Assembly: GCF_002310495.1 (NCBI RefSeq)
Contig: NZ_CP023344.1
Span: 3,117,501 to 3,181,500 of the forward strand
Direction: 5' to 3'
DNA length: 64,000 nt
From: Nibricoccus aquaticus
GTDB lineage: Bacteria; Verrucomicrobiota; Verrucomicrobiia; Opitutales; Opitutaceae
Shown piece after piece: positions 9,501 to 17,537 of this stretch. The translations under genes and the position numbers were made by a program. The stretch's first letter is position 1. Each line of letters begins with the position of its first letter. Below the pieces are notes generated by a model. The model made no database searches and was not told the DNA's origin. It worked only from the letters and a program-made list of their open reading frames with translations.

Positions 9501-9830
9501 GGGAGGGACCGTAATTTGATCCAGGCGGCGAAGTGGCTAAAAGAGAACGCGGCGCCGGGGTCGCCGGTGTTGTCGGTGCAGGGCGCGGGCACGGTCTTCT
9601 ATTACACGGACCTGCCGGTGATCCTGTATTTCCACGATGTGGTGCGCGAATCGCCGGACTTCGCCCGGGCGTTGAAGGATGGGGGCAAGGATGTGTACGC
9701 GTTCATGTTTCATTTCGAGCGGCCGGATGCGCGGCCGGATTTTCTGGGGGAGTGGGAGCAGATGGCTTCGTTCCAGGAGGATGGCGTGAAGATTTGGAAA
9801 CTGCGGCGGCCGGAGGCGGGGAAACCATGA
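6519..9830 (+). CDS. Very large GT-C-like membrane protein with a central soluble domain
   Basis: 1103 residues from a GTG at 6519 (an ATG at 6567 is an alternative). The N-terminal ~340 residues contain many hydrophobic helices. A soluble stretch follows at about 390-580. The C-terminal half (about 625-1090) is again polytopic. That half has the hallmark of GT39/ArnT-type GT-C transferases: the first loop after a helix contains GSDSSGYLNNARMM, and RPPNFLCVVP and RFILPAFPALM follow later. Both halves have multi-helix architecture, so this may be a fusion of two membrane modules. Long antisense open frames across it are composition artefacts. It is likely to act in the inner membrane on polyprenyl-phosphate sugars, although no family can be named with certainty. 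Confidence 0.75.
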   Translation: MSNRTSSTDDGQPGPAMRSPASALAMVMAIALVVLAVGWRWIDVTGGDAGPIDEWAGQLETVYRPLAQDALELSVGRDAVATGWKAFWCGLNGHWDARVLASASAVVFAVGFGWLLSGLLGSVRRLWHFAALIAVAFAALLHPTAGEFFVSEAAGKWAWVLLFSVMQLRCHFSTQATPVQIWLGAVAGGLNVLGSVEGGGVAVALMIVSGARLWGAQARSRSDVWVFSVNAGLSLVSVVFAVRSGYLFSMAGWSEGLARVYGGTSGAAWVWLILSVPAIGWMFWEMRRGDGDEETSWLSSLAVWSLVLPLWIALGGSRGGVADWGAMSAVALINAACLLGQVARASSASRLRAAWVTVWALAAVHVFIQIEPDLERERVERERTAAWVKAWHGNDAPGLARALRISDAEAGEMLGMKMDARVANMLPPTFRGSLPVVASDAGAGDFFRAGGVPVLRGEAAGLAAWGTWGGEPRSGAAQFLSSAVQVSEPVIRVWIAGEWRAGAFSIFLKTKDGREVLPLNTPAPEADRWVRVNFENPGEPFQLMARLDATDGWAAVSGPVSVGLLSWVMPKVTGLWGWLLGSGAILGVVSGWFWARRSSGLNAEQPGVLSGKDARFLPWLALAAYAVIVAQGVDSAAGGSDSSGYLNNARMMLEGKLSIPPRAVAGVSVEEFGLDIVSPMPFKEAAVAGEIAPITAPGLALMCAAVGCVLPLHTAVSVVIFANLLLGILFTRLLAEEFGLSWKWAWVAGFGIGLSPLYLFIGLQPLSDGPSLTWVTAAIYFAWVSRRKAGYAWLAGGATAIAVLLRPPNFLCVVPILLCLAGSWHRCVSWAVGGIPGAAFQFWYSWRVWGSPFTSGYDKVGDVVKLEYLPANAAHYAFWLPWLLTPVVLFVFALPFIRRPGGLARMVLGTWIGVFLGFYGVFAFTREAWWFLRFILPAFPALMIAALLGAREMSERFNASRFLGGPRRSRELLAIGMLGLLLLAVHERRVFFWLGRDRNLIQAAKWLKENAAPGSPVLSVQGAGTVFYYTDLPVILYFHDVVRESPDFARALKDGGKDVYAFMFHFERPDARPDFLGEWEQMASFQEDGVKIWKLRRPEAGKP

Positions 9831-9912
9831 GCCCAGGCGAGGCGGGCGGTGACGGCGGCGTGGCAACTCTCGCCTTGAATCCACGGCGGTTGGGTTGTGC
9901 CCTGATCTTATT

Positions 9913-11520
9913 GTGACCGCGATCAGCCGTATCCTGAAATTGGTGTTTCGCCCGAGGACGGCTTATGTCGCGACGGTGGCGGTGTTCTTCTGGCTGGTGG
10001 CGGCGTTTTATCTGCCGGGGAAGGGCTTCACGGTGTTTGTTTCGTTCGGGGAAAACACGGCGGAGCGTTATCTGCCGGAGCTGAAGGGCATGGATGTTTA
10101 CATCGAGCCGGAGTCGGGCGGGTACGATGCGCAGCATTATGCGCAGATCGCGATGCGGCCGCAGATCCGGGATCCGGAGCTGGCGGCGGCAGTGGACAAT
10201 ATCTCGTACCGGGCGCGGCGTATTCTGTTTTCGTGGACGGCGTGGGTGCTGGGCGGGGGCGATCCGGAGCGGGTGCTGCATGTGTTCGCGATGCAGAACA
10301 TCGTGTACTGGCTGGCGCTGGCGGCGTTGCTGCTGCGATGGTTTCCGGCAGACAGCTGGGGGAATTATCTGCGCTGGGTGGCGGTGCTGTTTTCTTACGG
10401 GGTGTGGTTCAGCGTGCGCGGGGCGCTGGTGGATGGGCCGAGTTTGTTGCTGATCGCGGCGGGGGTGGCGCTGGCGGAGCAGGGGCGCACGTGCTGGTCA
10501 GCAGTGGTGCTGGGCGTGTCGGGGCTGGCGAAGGAGACGAACATCCTGGCGGGAGGGGTGTTGTTGGATTTCAAGGACCGGACGCCGGCGGGTTGGGGGA
10601 AGCTGGCGGTGCGGAGTGCGCTTGTGCTGCTGCCGCTGGCGGTGTGGGTGAGTTATCTGTGGAGTATTTTTGGCGGAGCGGGAGGAGCGGGTGAGCGAAA
10701 TTTTGCGGTGCCGCTGGCGGGGTTTCTGGAGAAGTGGGGACAGACGCTCGCGCAGTGGGACAGCGCGAGACCGAGTCCGCTCAATTACCCGAGCTTGCTT
10801 TGGATGATCACGGTGACGGTGCAGTTTTTATTCATCGTGCTAAGGCCGAGGTGGGACGAGCTGTGGTGGCGGGTGGGGGCGGCGTTTGCGGTGTTGATGG
10901 TTTTTCTCGGCGCGGCGGTGTGGGAGGGAGAGCCGGGGGCGGCGGGGCGGGTGCTGCTGCCCATGGGGCTGGCGTTTAATGTCCTGCTGCCGCGCGGCCG
11001 GGCGTGGCTGGCGGTGTTGTTGCTGGGCAATCTGACGATCTTCGGGATCGGGCGGAATTTGAACCTGCCGGGGTATCAGAGTTTTGAAGTCAGTGGATCG
11101 CCGGAGCTGCGACTGGACACTGCGAGCAGGCAGCGGGTGGAAGTGATGTTCACCTCGGGCTGGTATCCGCCGGAGCGCTCGCGGGCCGAGTACTGGCGTT
11201 GGAGCAACGGGCCGACAGCGGTCGCGATTGTGAATCCGCACGCGAGCACGCTGGTCGCCGATGTCCAGTTCGGGCTGAGAAGCCGGGCTGTGCGTCAGGT
11301 GACGATCCGCTCTTCGGCGGAAAATACGGTGATCTGGTCGGGCGCAGTTACGGATGAGGTGGTGCCGGTGGATCTGCGCGGGGTGCGTTTCGGGCCGGGG
11401 GAAACGGTCTGGCGCTTCGAGACGGATGTGCCTGCGGAGGTGCCGGGGCCGAACGATTCGCGGGCGGTCGCGTTCAGCTTACGCAATCTGGTGATCCATC
11501 TGGAGCGGGCGGGAGAGTAG
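9913..11520 (+). CDS. GT-C-like polytopic membrane protein with C-terminal beta domain
   Basis: 535 residues from a GTG at 9913 (MTAISRILK); a TTG at 9895 is also possible. The first loop contains GGYDAQHYAQIA, with a D-x-x-x-Y arrangement like that of PIG-M/GT-C mannosyltransferase-like proteins. About ten hydrophobic segments follow, including SGLAKETNILAGGVLL. The last ~130 residues are soluble and begin TSGWYPPE, then EYWRWSNG and NPHAS. This tail resembles the ends of the proteins at 14227 and 24068. It follows the 1103-residue protein in the same direction. Confidence 0.72.
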   Translation: MTAISRILKLVFRPRTAYVATVAVFFWLVAAFYLPGKGFTVFVSFGENTAERYLPELKGMDVYIEPESGGYDAQHYAQIAMRPQIRDPELAAAVDNISYRARRILFSWTAWVLGGGDPERVLHVFAMQNIVYWLALAALLLRWFPADSWGNYLRWVAVLFSYGVWFSVRGALVDGPSLLLIAAGVALAEQGRTCWSAVVLGVSGLAKETNILAGGVLLDFKDRTPAGWGKLAVRSALVLLPLAVWVSYLWSIFGGAGGAGERNFAVPLAGFLEKWGQTLAQWDSARPSPLNYPSLLWMITVTVQFLFIVLRPRWDELWWRVGAAFAVLMVFLGAAVWEGEPGAAGRVLLPMGLAFNVLLPRGRAWLAVLLLGNLTIFGIGRNLNLPGYQSFEVSGSPELRLDTASRQRVEVMFTSGWYPPERSRAEYWRWSNGPTAVAIVNPHASTLVADVQFGLRSRAVRQVTIRSSAENTVIWSGAVTDEVVPVDLRGVRFGPGETVWRFETDVPAEVPGPNDSRAVAFSLRNLVIHLERAGE

Positions 11521-11567
11521 GGCGTCCGCCCAGGTGCGGCTGGAGAGCACGGGGCGTGCGCGGCGGG

Positions 11568-13226
11568 TCACCAGCTGGCGATGGCTTCGAGGCGGCGGCG
11601 GTAGCGGGCGCCGATGGCTTCGGCGGAGAATTTTTCCTCGATGGTGGCGCGGGCGGCGGTACCGAGGCGTTCGCAGAGGGCGCGGTCGGCGTGGAGGCGG
11701 CGCATCCAGTCGGCGGCGTGGGCGATGTCGGGATCGGCCCACGTCTGGCCTTTGGAGTAGGGGCCGTGGTTGCGGTCGAGGGTGACGAGTTGAGCGCGGA
11801 CGGGGCAGCCGTTGGATTCGTTGAGATACTCGGCGGTGGCGGACCAGTCGGTGGCGATCACGGGTTTGCCGAGGTACATGCACTCGGCGACGGCGAGGCC
11901 GAAGCCTTCGGCGCGGTGGAGGGAGACGAAGCAATCGCAGGCGGCTTCGAGGGCGGTGATGTCGGCGCGGGAGAAGGAGTCGGTCAGCAAGACGGTGCCG
12001 GGGAGATCGGCGACGGCGGACTGCAGGGCGAGGAGATCGGCTTCGTTGCCGGCGGTGCCGTGGACCTTGATGACGAGGGAGGCTCCTTGCGCGGCGAGGC
12101 CGGAGGCGCGGAAGGCGGCGAGGACGGCGCGGGGATTTTTGCGTTCGGAGTAGCTGTGGAGGTCGTAGAGGAAGAGGAAAAGAAACTTGTCTGCTGGGAG
12201 GCAGAGGCGGGCGCGTAGTTGAGACGTCGATTCGACGGGGCGGCGGAAGGAGATGGCGTGGGGCATCGTGACGACGGGGAGCGGGGATTTGTCGGCGATG
12301 GCGGAGCGGACGAAGTCGGAGGGGCACCAGATCTCGTGGAGGAAATCGAAGTAGGGAATCCAGGCGTCGGGGAATTCGGGGAGTTCCCAAGCCCAGTAAC
12401 CGATGTTGTATTTGCCGGCGCGGAAGTTTTTTCCGTGGTGGGTGTCGATGTCGGCCGAGGCGGGGGCGTCGAGGTGGAAGACGTTAACGCCGTGGGGATT
12501 TTTTTCCTGAAGGAAGGGGGAGAAGCTGTTGTCGCCCATGCGGGCCTTGCAGGGGAGTTTGAGCGGGACGGCGGCGGCGGGGAGTTGGGCGGCGTCGGCG
12601 GCGCGGACCATGCAGCGGGCGGATTCGCCGATGCCGAGATCGGCGGAGAGGAAGCCGACGATGTTGAGGCCGAGGCGGGCGTGTTTGCGGGCGAAGGCGG
12701 GGGAGTAAGGGCTGTGGCGGTTGCCGAAGTCGTAGACGAGCTCGCCATCCGCCTCAACGCGGGAGACGCGGAGCTGGCGGTTTTTGTTTTGCAGGCGGAA
12801 GCGTTGAAGAGAGGCGGCGAGGGGCCAGCTGGAGAAAACGCGGGCGAGCCAGGCGAGGGTGTTGGTGAAGGTGACGCCGCGAAGGGCGAAACGGACGATG
12901 AAGCCCTGGGCGGCGTTTTCTGAGGGGACATCGAAGACGATTTCCCAAGGGCCGGGGCGCGGATCGGAGAGCGTGGCGACGATTTTTTCGTCGATGAAAA
13001 CGGCGAGGGAGGGGAGGCCCGATTCTCGGCCGTGAGCGTCGGGATGAGCGAGAAAATCGCCGCGGAGGACGATGCGGCGGAGTTCGGGGAGAGGGGGAAA
13101 GAGGACGGCGGCGTTTTCGCGGATGTAGGCGGAGTCAGGTGCGAAGGTGTCGAAGACGAAGCCGGTCTGGCGAGTGGAGCGGCGGGAGAAGACGCCTTCG
13201 GCGGGGAGGGTTTCGGGTGAAGGCAT
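11568..13226 (-). CDS. Family 4 glycosyltransferase with extra N-terminal domain
   Basis: 552 residues from the ATG at 13226 (MPSPETL); a start at 13262 would add 12. The first ~170 residues form a beta-rich segment not normal for GT4 enzymes. The GT-B core starts near LNIVGFLSADLGIGESAR. It has the donor-site region LYDLHSYSERKNP and the E-x7-E motif HRAEGFGLAVAECMYLGKP. These are retaining transferases that usually use nucleoside-diphosphate hexoses. It is the only minus-strand gene inside this plus-strand block; it converges with the gene ending at 11520 and diverges from the methyltransferase at 13359. Confidence 0.9.
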   Translation of the reverse strand: MPSPETLPAEGVFSRRSTRQTGFVFDTFAPDSAYIRENAAVLFPPLPELRRIVLRGDFLAHPDAHGRESGLPSLAVFIDEKIVATLSDPRPGPWEIVFDVPSENAAQGFIVRFALRGVTFTNTLAWLARVFSSWPLAASLQRFRLQNKNRQLRVSRVEADGELVYDFGNRHSPYSPAFARKHARLGLNIVGFLSADLGIGESARCMVRAADAAQLPAAAVPLKLPCKARMGDNSFSPFLQEKNPHGVNVFHLDAPASADIDTHHGKNFRAGKYNIGYWAWELPEFPDAWIPYFDFLHEIWCPSDFVRSAIADKSPLPVVTMPHAISFRRPVESTSQLRARLCLPADKFLFLFLYDLHSYSERKNPRAVLAAFRASGLAAQGASLVIKVHGTAGNEADLLALQSAVADLPGTVLLTDSFSRADITALEAACDCFVSLHRAEGFGLAVAECMYLGKPVIATDWSATAEYLNESNGCPVRAQLVTLDRNHGPYSKGQTWADPDIAHAADWMRRLHADRALCERLGTAARATIEEKFSAEAIGARYRRRLEAIASW

Positions 13227-13358
13227 CGCGTGTTTGGGTCCTAAGATTGTGCGCGCGCCCATCGAGGCAAGCGACGAGGTGAAGACAACCCCGGAGCTTT
13301 GATGGTTGATGAAGGAGTTGCGCTGAGGAGTTACGGGCCGGCAGGCTGGGGCTTTCCA

Positions 13359-14096
13359 ATGAATCCTGACGAGTACGACAAGATGGCGGAGGTTGAGGAC
13401 CGCATGTGGTACTACCGGGCGCTTCATGCGCGGCTGGGCGATTTTTTGCGTCGGGGATTGGCCAATACAGGCGCTGCGCGCGTGCTTGATGCTGGCTGCG
13501 GGACGGGCGGACTACTCCGGCGGCTGGAGGGCGAGGAGCCGGCGTGGACGTTAAGTGGCGTGGATCATTCGGCGCTGGCGTGCAGCTATGCGGTGCGGAG
13601 AACGGGAGCGGACATTCGCGAGGCCTCCGTGACGGCGCTGCCTTTTGGGGCGGCTTCGTTCGACGGGATTGTGTCGGCGGATGTGCTTTATCAGATCGAA
13701 CGGCCGGTGGAGGCATTGAAGGAGTTTTACCGCTGCCTGCGTCCGGGCGGAGTCGTGGTGATCAATGTGCCGGCTTATCGCTGGCTGTGGTCTTATCACG
13801 ACGAGATGGTGCAATCTAAACACCGCTTCGGCAGAGGAGAGATGATCGCGCTGATGAAGGAGGCGGGCTTCGCAGTCGAGAGGAGCACTTATTGGAACAC
13901 GCTGCCATTTCCGCTGGTGGTTGTGCGGCGGAAGTTGATTCGCGTGAGGCCGAGCGAGGGTGATGTGAGGATGTATCCGGCGTCGGTGGAGGCGGCTTTC
14001 AACGCGGCGATGACGTTGGAACGTGCGTGGCTGAGAAACGTGGGAGGGCTGCCGTTTGGGTCGTCGGTGCTGGTGGTGGGGCGACGATCAAGGTGA
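13359..14096 (+). CDS. Class I SAM-dependent methyltransferase
   Basis: 245 residues starting MNPDEYDKMAEVEDRMWYYR; upstream in-frame starts exist back to 13299 but add no recognisable sequence. The SAM-binding motif VLDAGCGTGGLL, the acidic GVDHS and the post-motif FDGIVSADVLY are clear, and LRPGGVVVINVPAY ends the Rossmann core. In this setting it may methylate a sugar, a glycan end or a lipid carrier. The 'EYDKMAEVEDRMWWY'-like opening is common in methyltransferases found beside GT2 genes. Confidence 0.9.
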   Translation: MNPDEYDKMAEVEDRMWYYRALHARLGDFLRRGLANTGAARVLDAGCGTGGLLRRLEGEEPAWTLSGVDHSALACSYAVRRTGADIREASVTALPFGAASFDGIVSADVLYQIERPVEALKEFYRCLRPGGVVVINVPAYRWLWSYHDEMVQSKHRFGRGEMIALMKEAGFAVERSTYWNTLPFPLVVVRRKLIRVRPSEGDVRMYPASVEAAFNAAMTLERAWLRNVGGLPFGSSVLVVGRRSR

Positions 14097-14226
14097 GGCT
14101 GTGAATGCGTCGTCGGAGACGGCAGCTTGTTGAGGCAGTGTGAAAGGGGTGACCTGCAGTTTGTGCTTTCCCTCGGACGGATGGTCAGCACGTTACCGGA
14201 CCAGCTTACTTGGTCGCTACCCTCCC

Positions 14227-16521
14227 ATGAGTTTCTTTTTAGCAGGCTTCGGTCTGTTGCTGCATATTTTGATTTGGGGGGCGGGGTTGGCGCTGCTGTT
14301 CACGCCGCGCCCTTGGGCTCGTTTCTGGCCGTTGTTTGCAGCTCCAGCGGGACTGGCTCTGCAATCTGCGGTTGTTTGGTGGGGGGCTTTGACGCATCTG
14401 GCGGGTACTGATTCGTATGCGTGGTTGTGTGAGGTGATCCCGGTGCTGAGCTTGGTGGCGGGGCTGAGGAGTCGGGGATGGTTAACGCTGATCCAGTTGA
14501 GAGCTGATTTGGGCAGGGTGGGAGCGGTATGGCTCATGATGGTGGTGACATTGAACGCGCTGCTGATTCCGATGACGACGGCTTCGAAGGTTCTCACGAC
14601 CTCCTCGCTCGGAAGCTGCGATGCGGCGGACTATGCGGCGGGAGCGCGGGTGTTCCAAGAGTTCGCCAGTAACGATCGGAGTGGGTTCATCGGGCTGACG
14701 GAGGTGGTGCGGGTGGGATCGGCGGATAATTTTTTCGATTTCTGGACGCGGCTGAATCATTTCACGCCGTCGGCGTTGGTGGCGTTTAACGATTCGATCT
14801 TCGGGCTGGCTCCGCACGAATCGATCAGCGTGATGACGGCGGTATTTGTTTCGCTGACACTGCCGATGGTTTTCTGGCTGGCGCGGGCGGGATTGCGGCT
14901 CGGGCCGGCGGCGGCGGTCGCGGTGGCTCTGGTTTATGGGGTAAGTCCCGTTTTGTGGTACGCGGTTTATCACGTGGCGATGGCCCAGTTGCTGGCGGCA
15001 CTGGCGGTCGCGCTGCTGACGTGGTGCGGTCTGGCGCTCTGGAAGTCGGGTGCCGGCTGGCGGCGTGGCTGGCGGCTGGCGGGGTTGCTGGTAGTTGCTT
15101 ACTGGCTGCTGCTGGGGGCGTATAATTTTATCCTCGTTGTGGCGCTGGTACCGGCGGCGGCGTACGCGGGTGGCCAAACGCTGGTGAGGCAATCGTGGGC
15201 ACAATTAGGACGCTGGTGCGTCCTGATGGCTTCGCCGTTGGTGCTGGCCGGGATTATTTTTAGCGGACGGGTGAGCGGGCTCGTGGAGCGGTTTCAGCTT
15301 TTTCAGCAGTATGATTTCGGCTGGAAAATCCCGGCGATGACTCCCGAGGGTTGGCTTGGCATGGTGGCGGATGAGCGACTTCATGGGTATGCGAACTGGC
15401 TGCGATGGGTGCTGGGTGGCGCGATGGTGCTGGTGCTTGGGCTGTCGTTGATGCGGTCGATCATGAGACGGGACCGCACGGTGTTCGCGGTAGTCTGCTT
15501 CACGGTGCCGATATTGATGGGATATGGATTCTTGCAGTTGCGCGGTGCGAAACTGGGCACGAACGCGAGCTACGATGCGTACAAGCTACTGGCGGTTTTT
15601 TATCCCGGGATACTCGGCGCCATGTGTTATTGGCTGAGTCTCTGGCGGGCTAAATCGGTTGTTTTGAAAGGGACGGTAGTCGCTCTGCTGGCAACGGTAC
15701 TGGCGTTTAATTTTTTTGCGGCCTGGCGTTTCAGCAAACGGATGCAGTCGCCGCCGTTGATGGTGGATCGCTGGCTGGTGCAGCTGCAGGGGGTGGAGCG
15801 GATGGAGCGATTCAGCTCGTTTAACATGCTGGCGAACGACGGGTGGTCGCGCTTGTGGGCCAATGCGTTTTTGCTGCGCAGGCACCAGTACTTTGCCGTA
15901 CACACCTACGAAGGCCGGCTGAACACTGAGCTTAAGGGCGACTGGGATTTGTTGTGCGGGGTTATCTCAATCCGCCTGCCGGAGGATGGAGACGCGGTGC
16001 CCGATTACATTGATTTGTCGAGGCCTGGTCCCGGAGCCGCATCGAAGCGCAAGCCATCGCCCGGGCCGGGTCCGCAGTCGGGGCCGCTGCCTTTCAGTCT
16101 GGTGAATACGAAGAGCGATTATTTTATCCGCGCCCGGATGGATGAGGGCTGGTACGACGCGGAGCAGATCCCTCGCATGGGCACGCGCTGGCGTTGGACG
16201 CGGGGCGATGCGAAAATCCGGATCGAAAATCCACACGCGTATCCGCTCAAAGTGGCGTTTCGATTTAATGCGCGCGGCACCGTCGAGCGTGATCTGCAAA
16301 TCTGGATCGGTGACCGGCGTTTGCGCACGGCCAAGATCGGCAAGGAGCTCAAGGTCGTGAGTGTGGCCAGCATTGAAATCCCGCCGGGCGAGACGCTGGT
16401 GGAGTTGCGCTCGAATCTGCCGGCGCTCTCGCCGGGTGGAGGCGATGGCCGATTGCTGGGTTTTGCGGCTTATGGGATTGAGTTGAACGTGAGACCAAAC
16501 GAAGAGGTTTTGGAACCATGA
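14227..16521 (+). CDS. Large GT-C-like membrane protein with C-terminal beta domain
   Basis: 764 residues from the ATG at 14227 (MSFFLAGFG). Roughly twelve hydrophobic helices precede a soluble tail of about 200 residues. The loop region has GSCDAADYAAGARVF, an acidic D-x-x-D-Y site like that of GT-C transferases. The tail has DEGWYDAE, RWRWTRGDAKIRIENPHA and a Pro-rich linker (PGPGAASKRKPSPGPGP). This tail clearly parallels the end of the 9913-11520 protein. The stop overlaps the next gene by 4 bases, so it is coupled to the SDR enzyme. Its role as an inner-membrane glycosyltransferase is inferred. Confidence 0.72.
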   Translation: MSFFLAGFGLLLHILIWGAGLALLFTPRPWARFWPLFAAPAGLALQSAVVWWGALTHLAGTDSYAWLCEVIPVLSLVAGLRSRGWLTLIQLRADLGRVGAVWLMMVVTLNALLIPMTTASKVLTTSSLGSCDAADYAAGARVFQEFASNDRSGFIGLTEVVRVGSADNFFDFWTRLNHFTPSALVAFNDSIFGLAPHESISVMTAVFVSLTLPMVFWLARAGLRLGPAAAVAVALVYGVSPVLWYAVYHVAMAQLLAALAVALLTWCGLALWKSGAGWRRGWRLAGLLVVAYWLLLGAYNFILVVALVPAAAYAGGQTLVRQSWAQLGRWCVLMASPLVLAGIIFSGRVSGLVERFQLFQQYDFGWKIPAMTPEGWLGMVADERLHGYANWLRWVLGGAMVLVLGLSLMRSIMRRDRTVFAVVCFTVPILMGYGFLQLRGAKLGTNASYDAYKLLAVFYPGILGAMCYWLSLWRAKSVVLKGTVVALLATVLAFNFFAAWRFSKRMQSPPLMVDRWLVQLQGVERMERFSSFNMLANDGWSRLWANAFLLRRHQYFAVHTYEGRLNTELKGDWDLLCGVISIRLPEDGDAVPDYIDLSRPGPGAASKRKPSPGPGPQSGPLPFSLVNTKSDYFIRARMDEGWYDAEQIPRMGTRWRWTRGDAKIRIENPHAYPLKVAFRFNARGTVERDLQIWIGDRRLRTAKIGKELKVVSVASIEIPPGETLVELRSNLPALSPGGGDGRLLGFAAYGIELNVRPNEEVLEP

Positions 16522-17537
16522 CTGTTATTCGTAAATCACTCGGTGGCCCTGGGCTGATCCGCAGTTTTTCCGGAAGGAAGGCGCTGGTTACGGGCGGCGT
16601 GGGGTTCATCGGATCGAATCTGGCGCGGGAACTGGTGCGGCTCGGAGCGGAGGTGACGCTGGTGGATTCGATGATCCCGGAGTATGGCGGGAATTTGCGG
16701 AATCTAGCGGGGATCGAGAAGCGGGTGCAGGTTCACTTCACGGATGTGCGCGACGGGCATTCGCTGCCGCATCTGGTGCGCGGGCAGGATTTTTTGTTCA
16801 ATCTGGCGGGGCAGACGAGTCACATGGACTCGATGACGGACCCGCAGACGGATTTGGAGATCAACGCGCGGGCGCAGCTCTCGATCCTGGAGGCGTGCCG
16901 GTTGCACAATCCGGGGATACGGATCGTGTTCGCGAGTACGCGGCAAATTTATGGCAGGCCGGATTATCTGCCGGTGGATGAAAAGCATCCGCTGAGGCCG
17001 GTGGATGTGAACGGGATCAATAAACTGGCGGGCGAATCGTACCATCTGCTTTATCACCGCGTGCATGGCATCCGCAGTACGGTGTTGCGGCTGACGAACA
17101 CGATCGGTCCGCGTATGCGAATCAAGGATGCGCGGCAGACGTTTGTGGGCTTGTGGATCAAGCAGGCGTTACAGGATGACGCGTTTGAAGTGTGGGGAGG
17201 CGGGCAGCTGCGGGATTTCACGTACGTCGATGACGCGGTGGAGGCGTTTTTGCTGGCGGCGGCGAAGGATGCGGCGGCGGGGGAGATTTTTAATGTGGGT
17301 GGAACGAAACCGGTGACGCTGGAAGAGCTGGCGGCGGAAGTGGCGATGGCCTGCGGCGGCGGGCAGTATGTGGTGAAGAGTTTTCCGGGGGATCGGAAAC
17401 GGATCGATATTGGAGACTTTTATGCGGATGACCGGTTAATCCGCAAGAAGCTGGGCTGGCGGCCGCGGACGAAGCTGCGCGAGGCGCTTGAGAAGACGTT
17501 CGCTTACTACCGGAAGGAGATAGCGCACTATGTCTGA
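16518..17537 (+). CDS. Extended SDR sugar-nucleotide epimerase/dehydratase-like protein, atypical active site
   Basis: 339 residues, of normal length for the dTDP-glucose dehydratase/UDP-galactose epimerase superfamily. The NAD-binding GGVGFIGSN (26-34) is intact, and the Ser/Thr-bearing region FASTRQIYG and the RDFTYVDDAVEA segment are present. The usual active-site Tyr-x3-Lys is altered: the sequence is DVNGINKLAGE, with Asn165 where Tyr is expected before Lys169. Other enzymes with a 'DVNGINK' variant may exist, so this may be a defined subfamily rather than decay. The gene overlaps its neighbours by 4 and 8 bases and precedes an aminotransferase, suggesting an amino-sugar route. Confidence 0.88.
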   Translation: MTVIRKSLGGPGLIRSFSGRKALVTGGVGFIGSNLARELVRLGAEVTLVDSMIPEYGGNLRNLAGIEKRVQVHFTDVRDGHSLPHLVRGQDFLFNLAGQTSHMDSMTDPQTDLEINARAQLSILEACRLHNPGIRIVFASTRQIYGRPDYLPVDEKHPLRPVDVNGINKLAGESYHLLYHRVHGIRSTVLRLTNTIGPRMRIKDARQTFVGLWIKQALQDDAFEVWGGGQLRDFTYVDDAVEAFLLAAAKDAAAGEIFNVGGTKPVTLEELAAEVAMACGGGQYVVKSFPGDRKRIDIGDFYADDRLIRKKLGWRPRTKLREALEKTFAYYRKEIAHYV

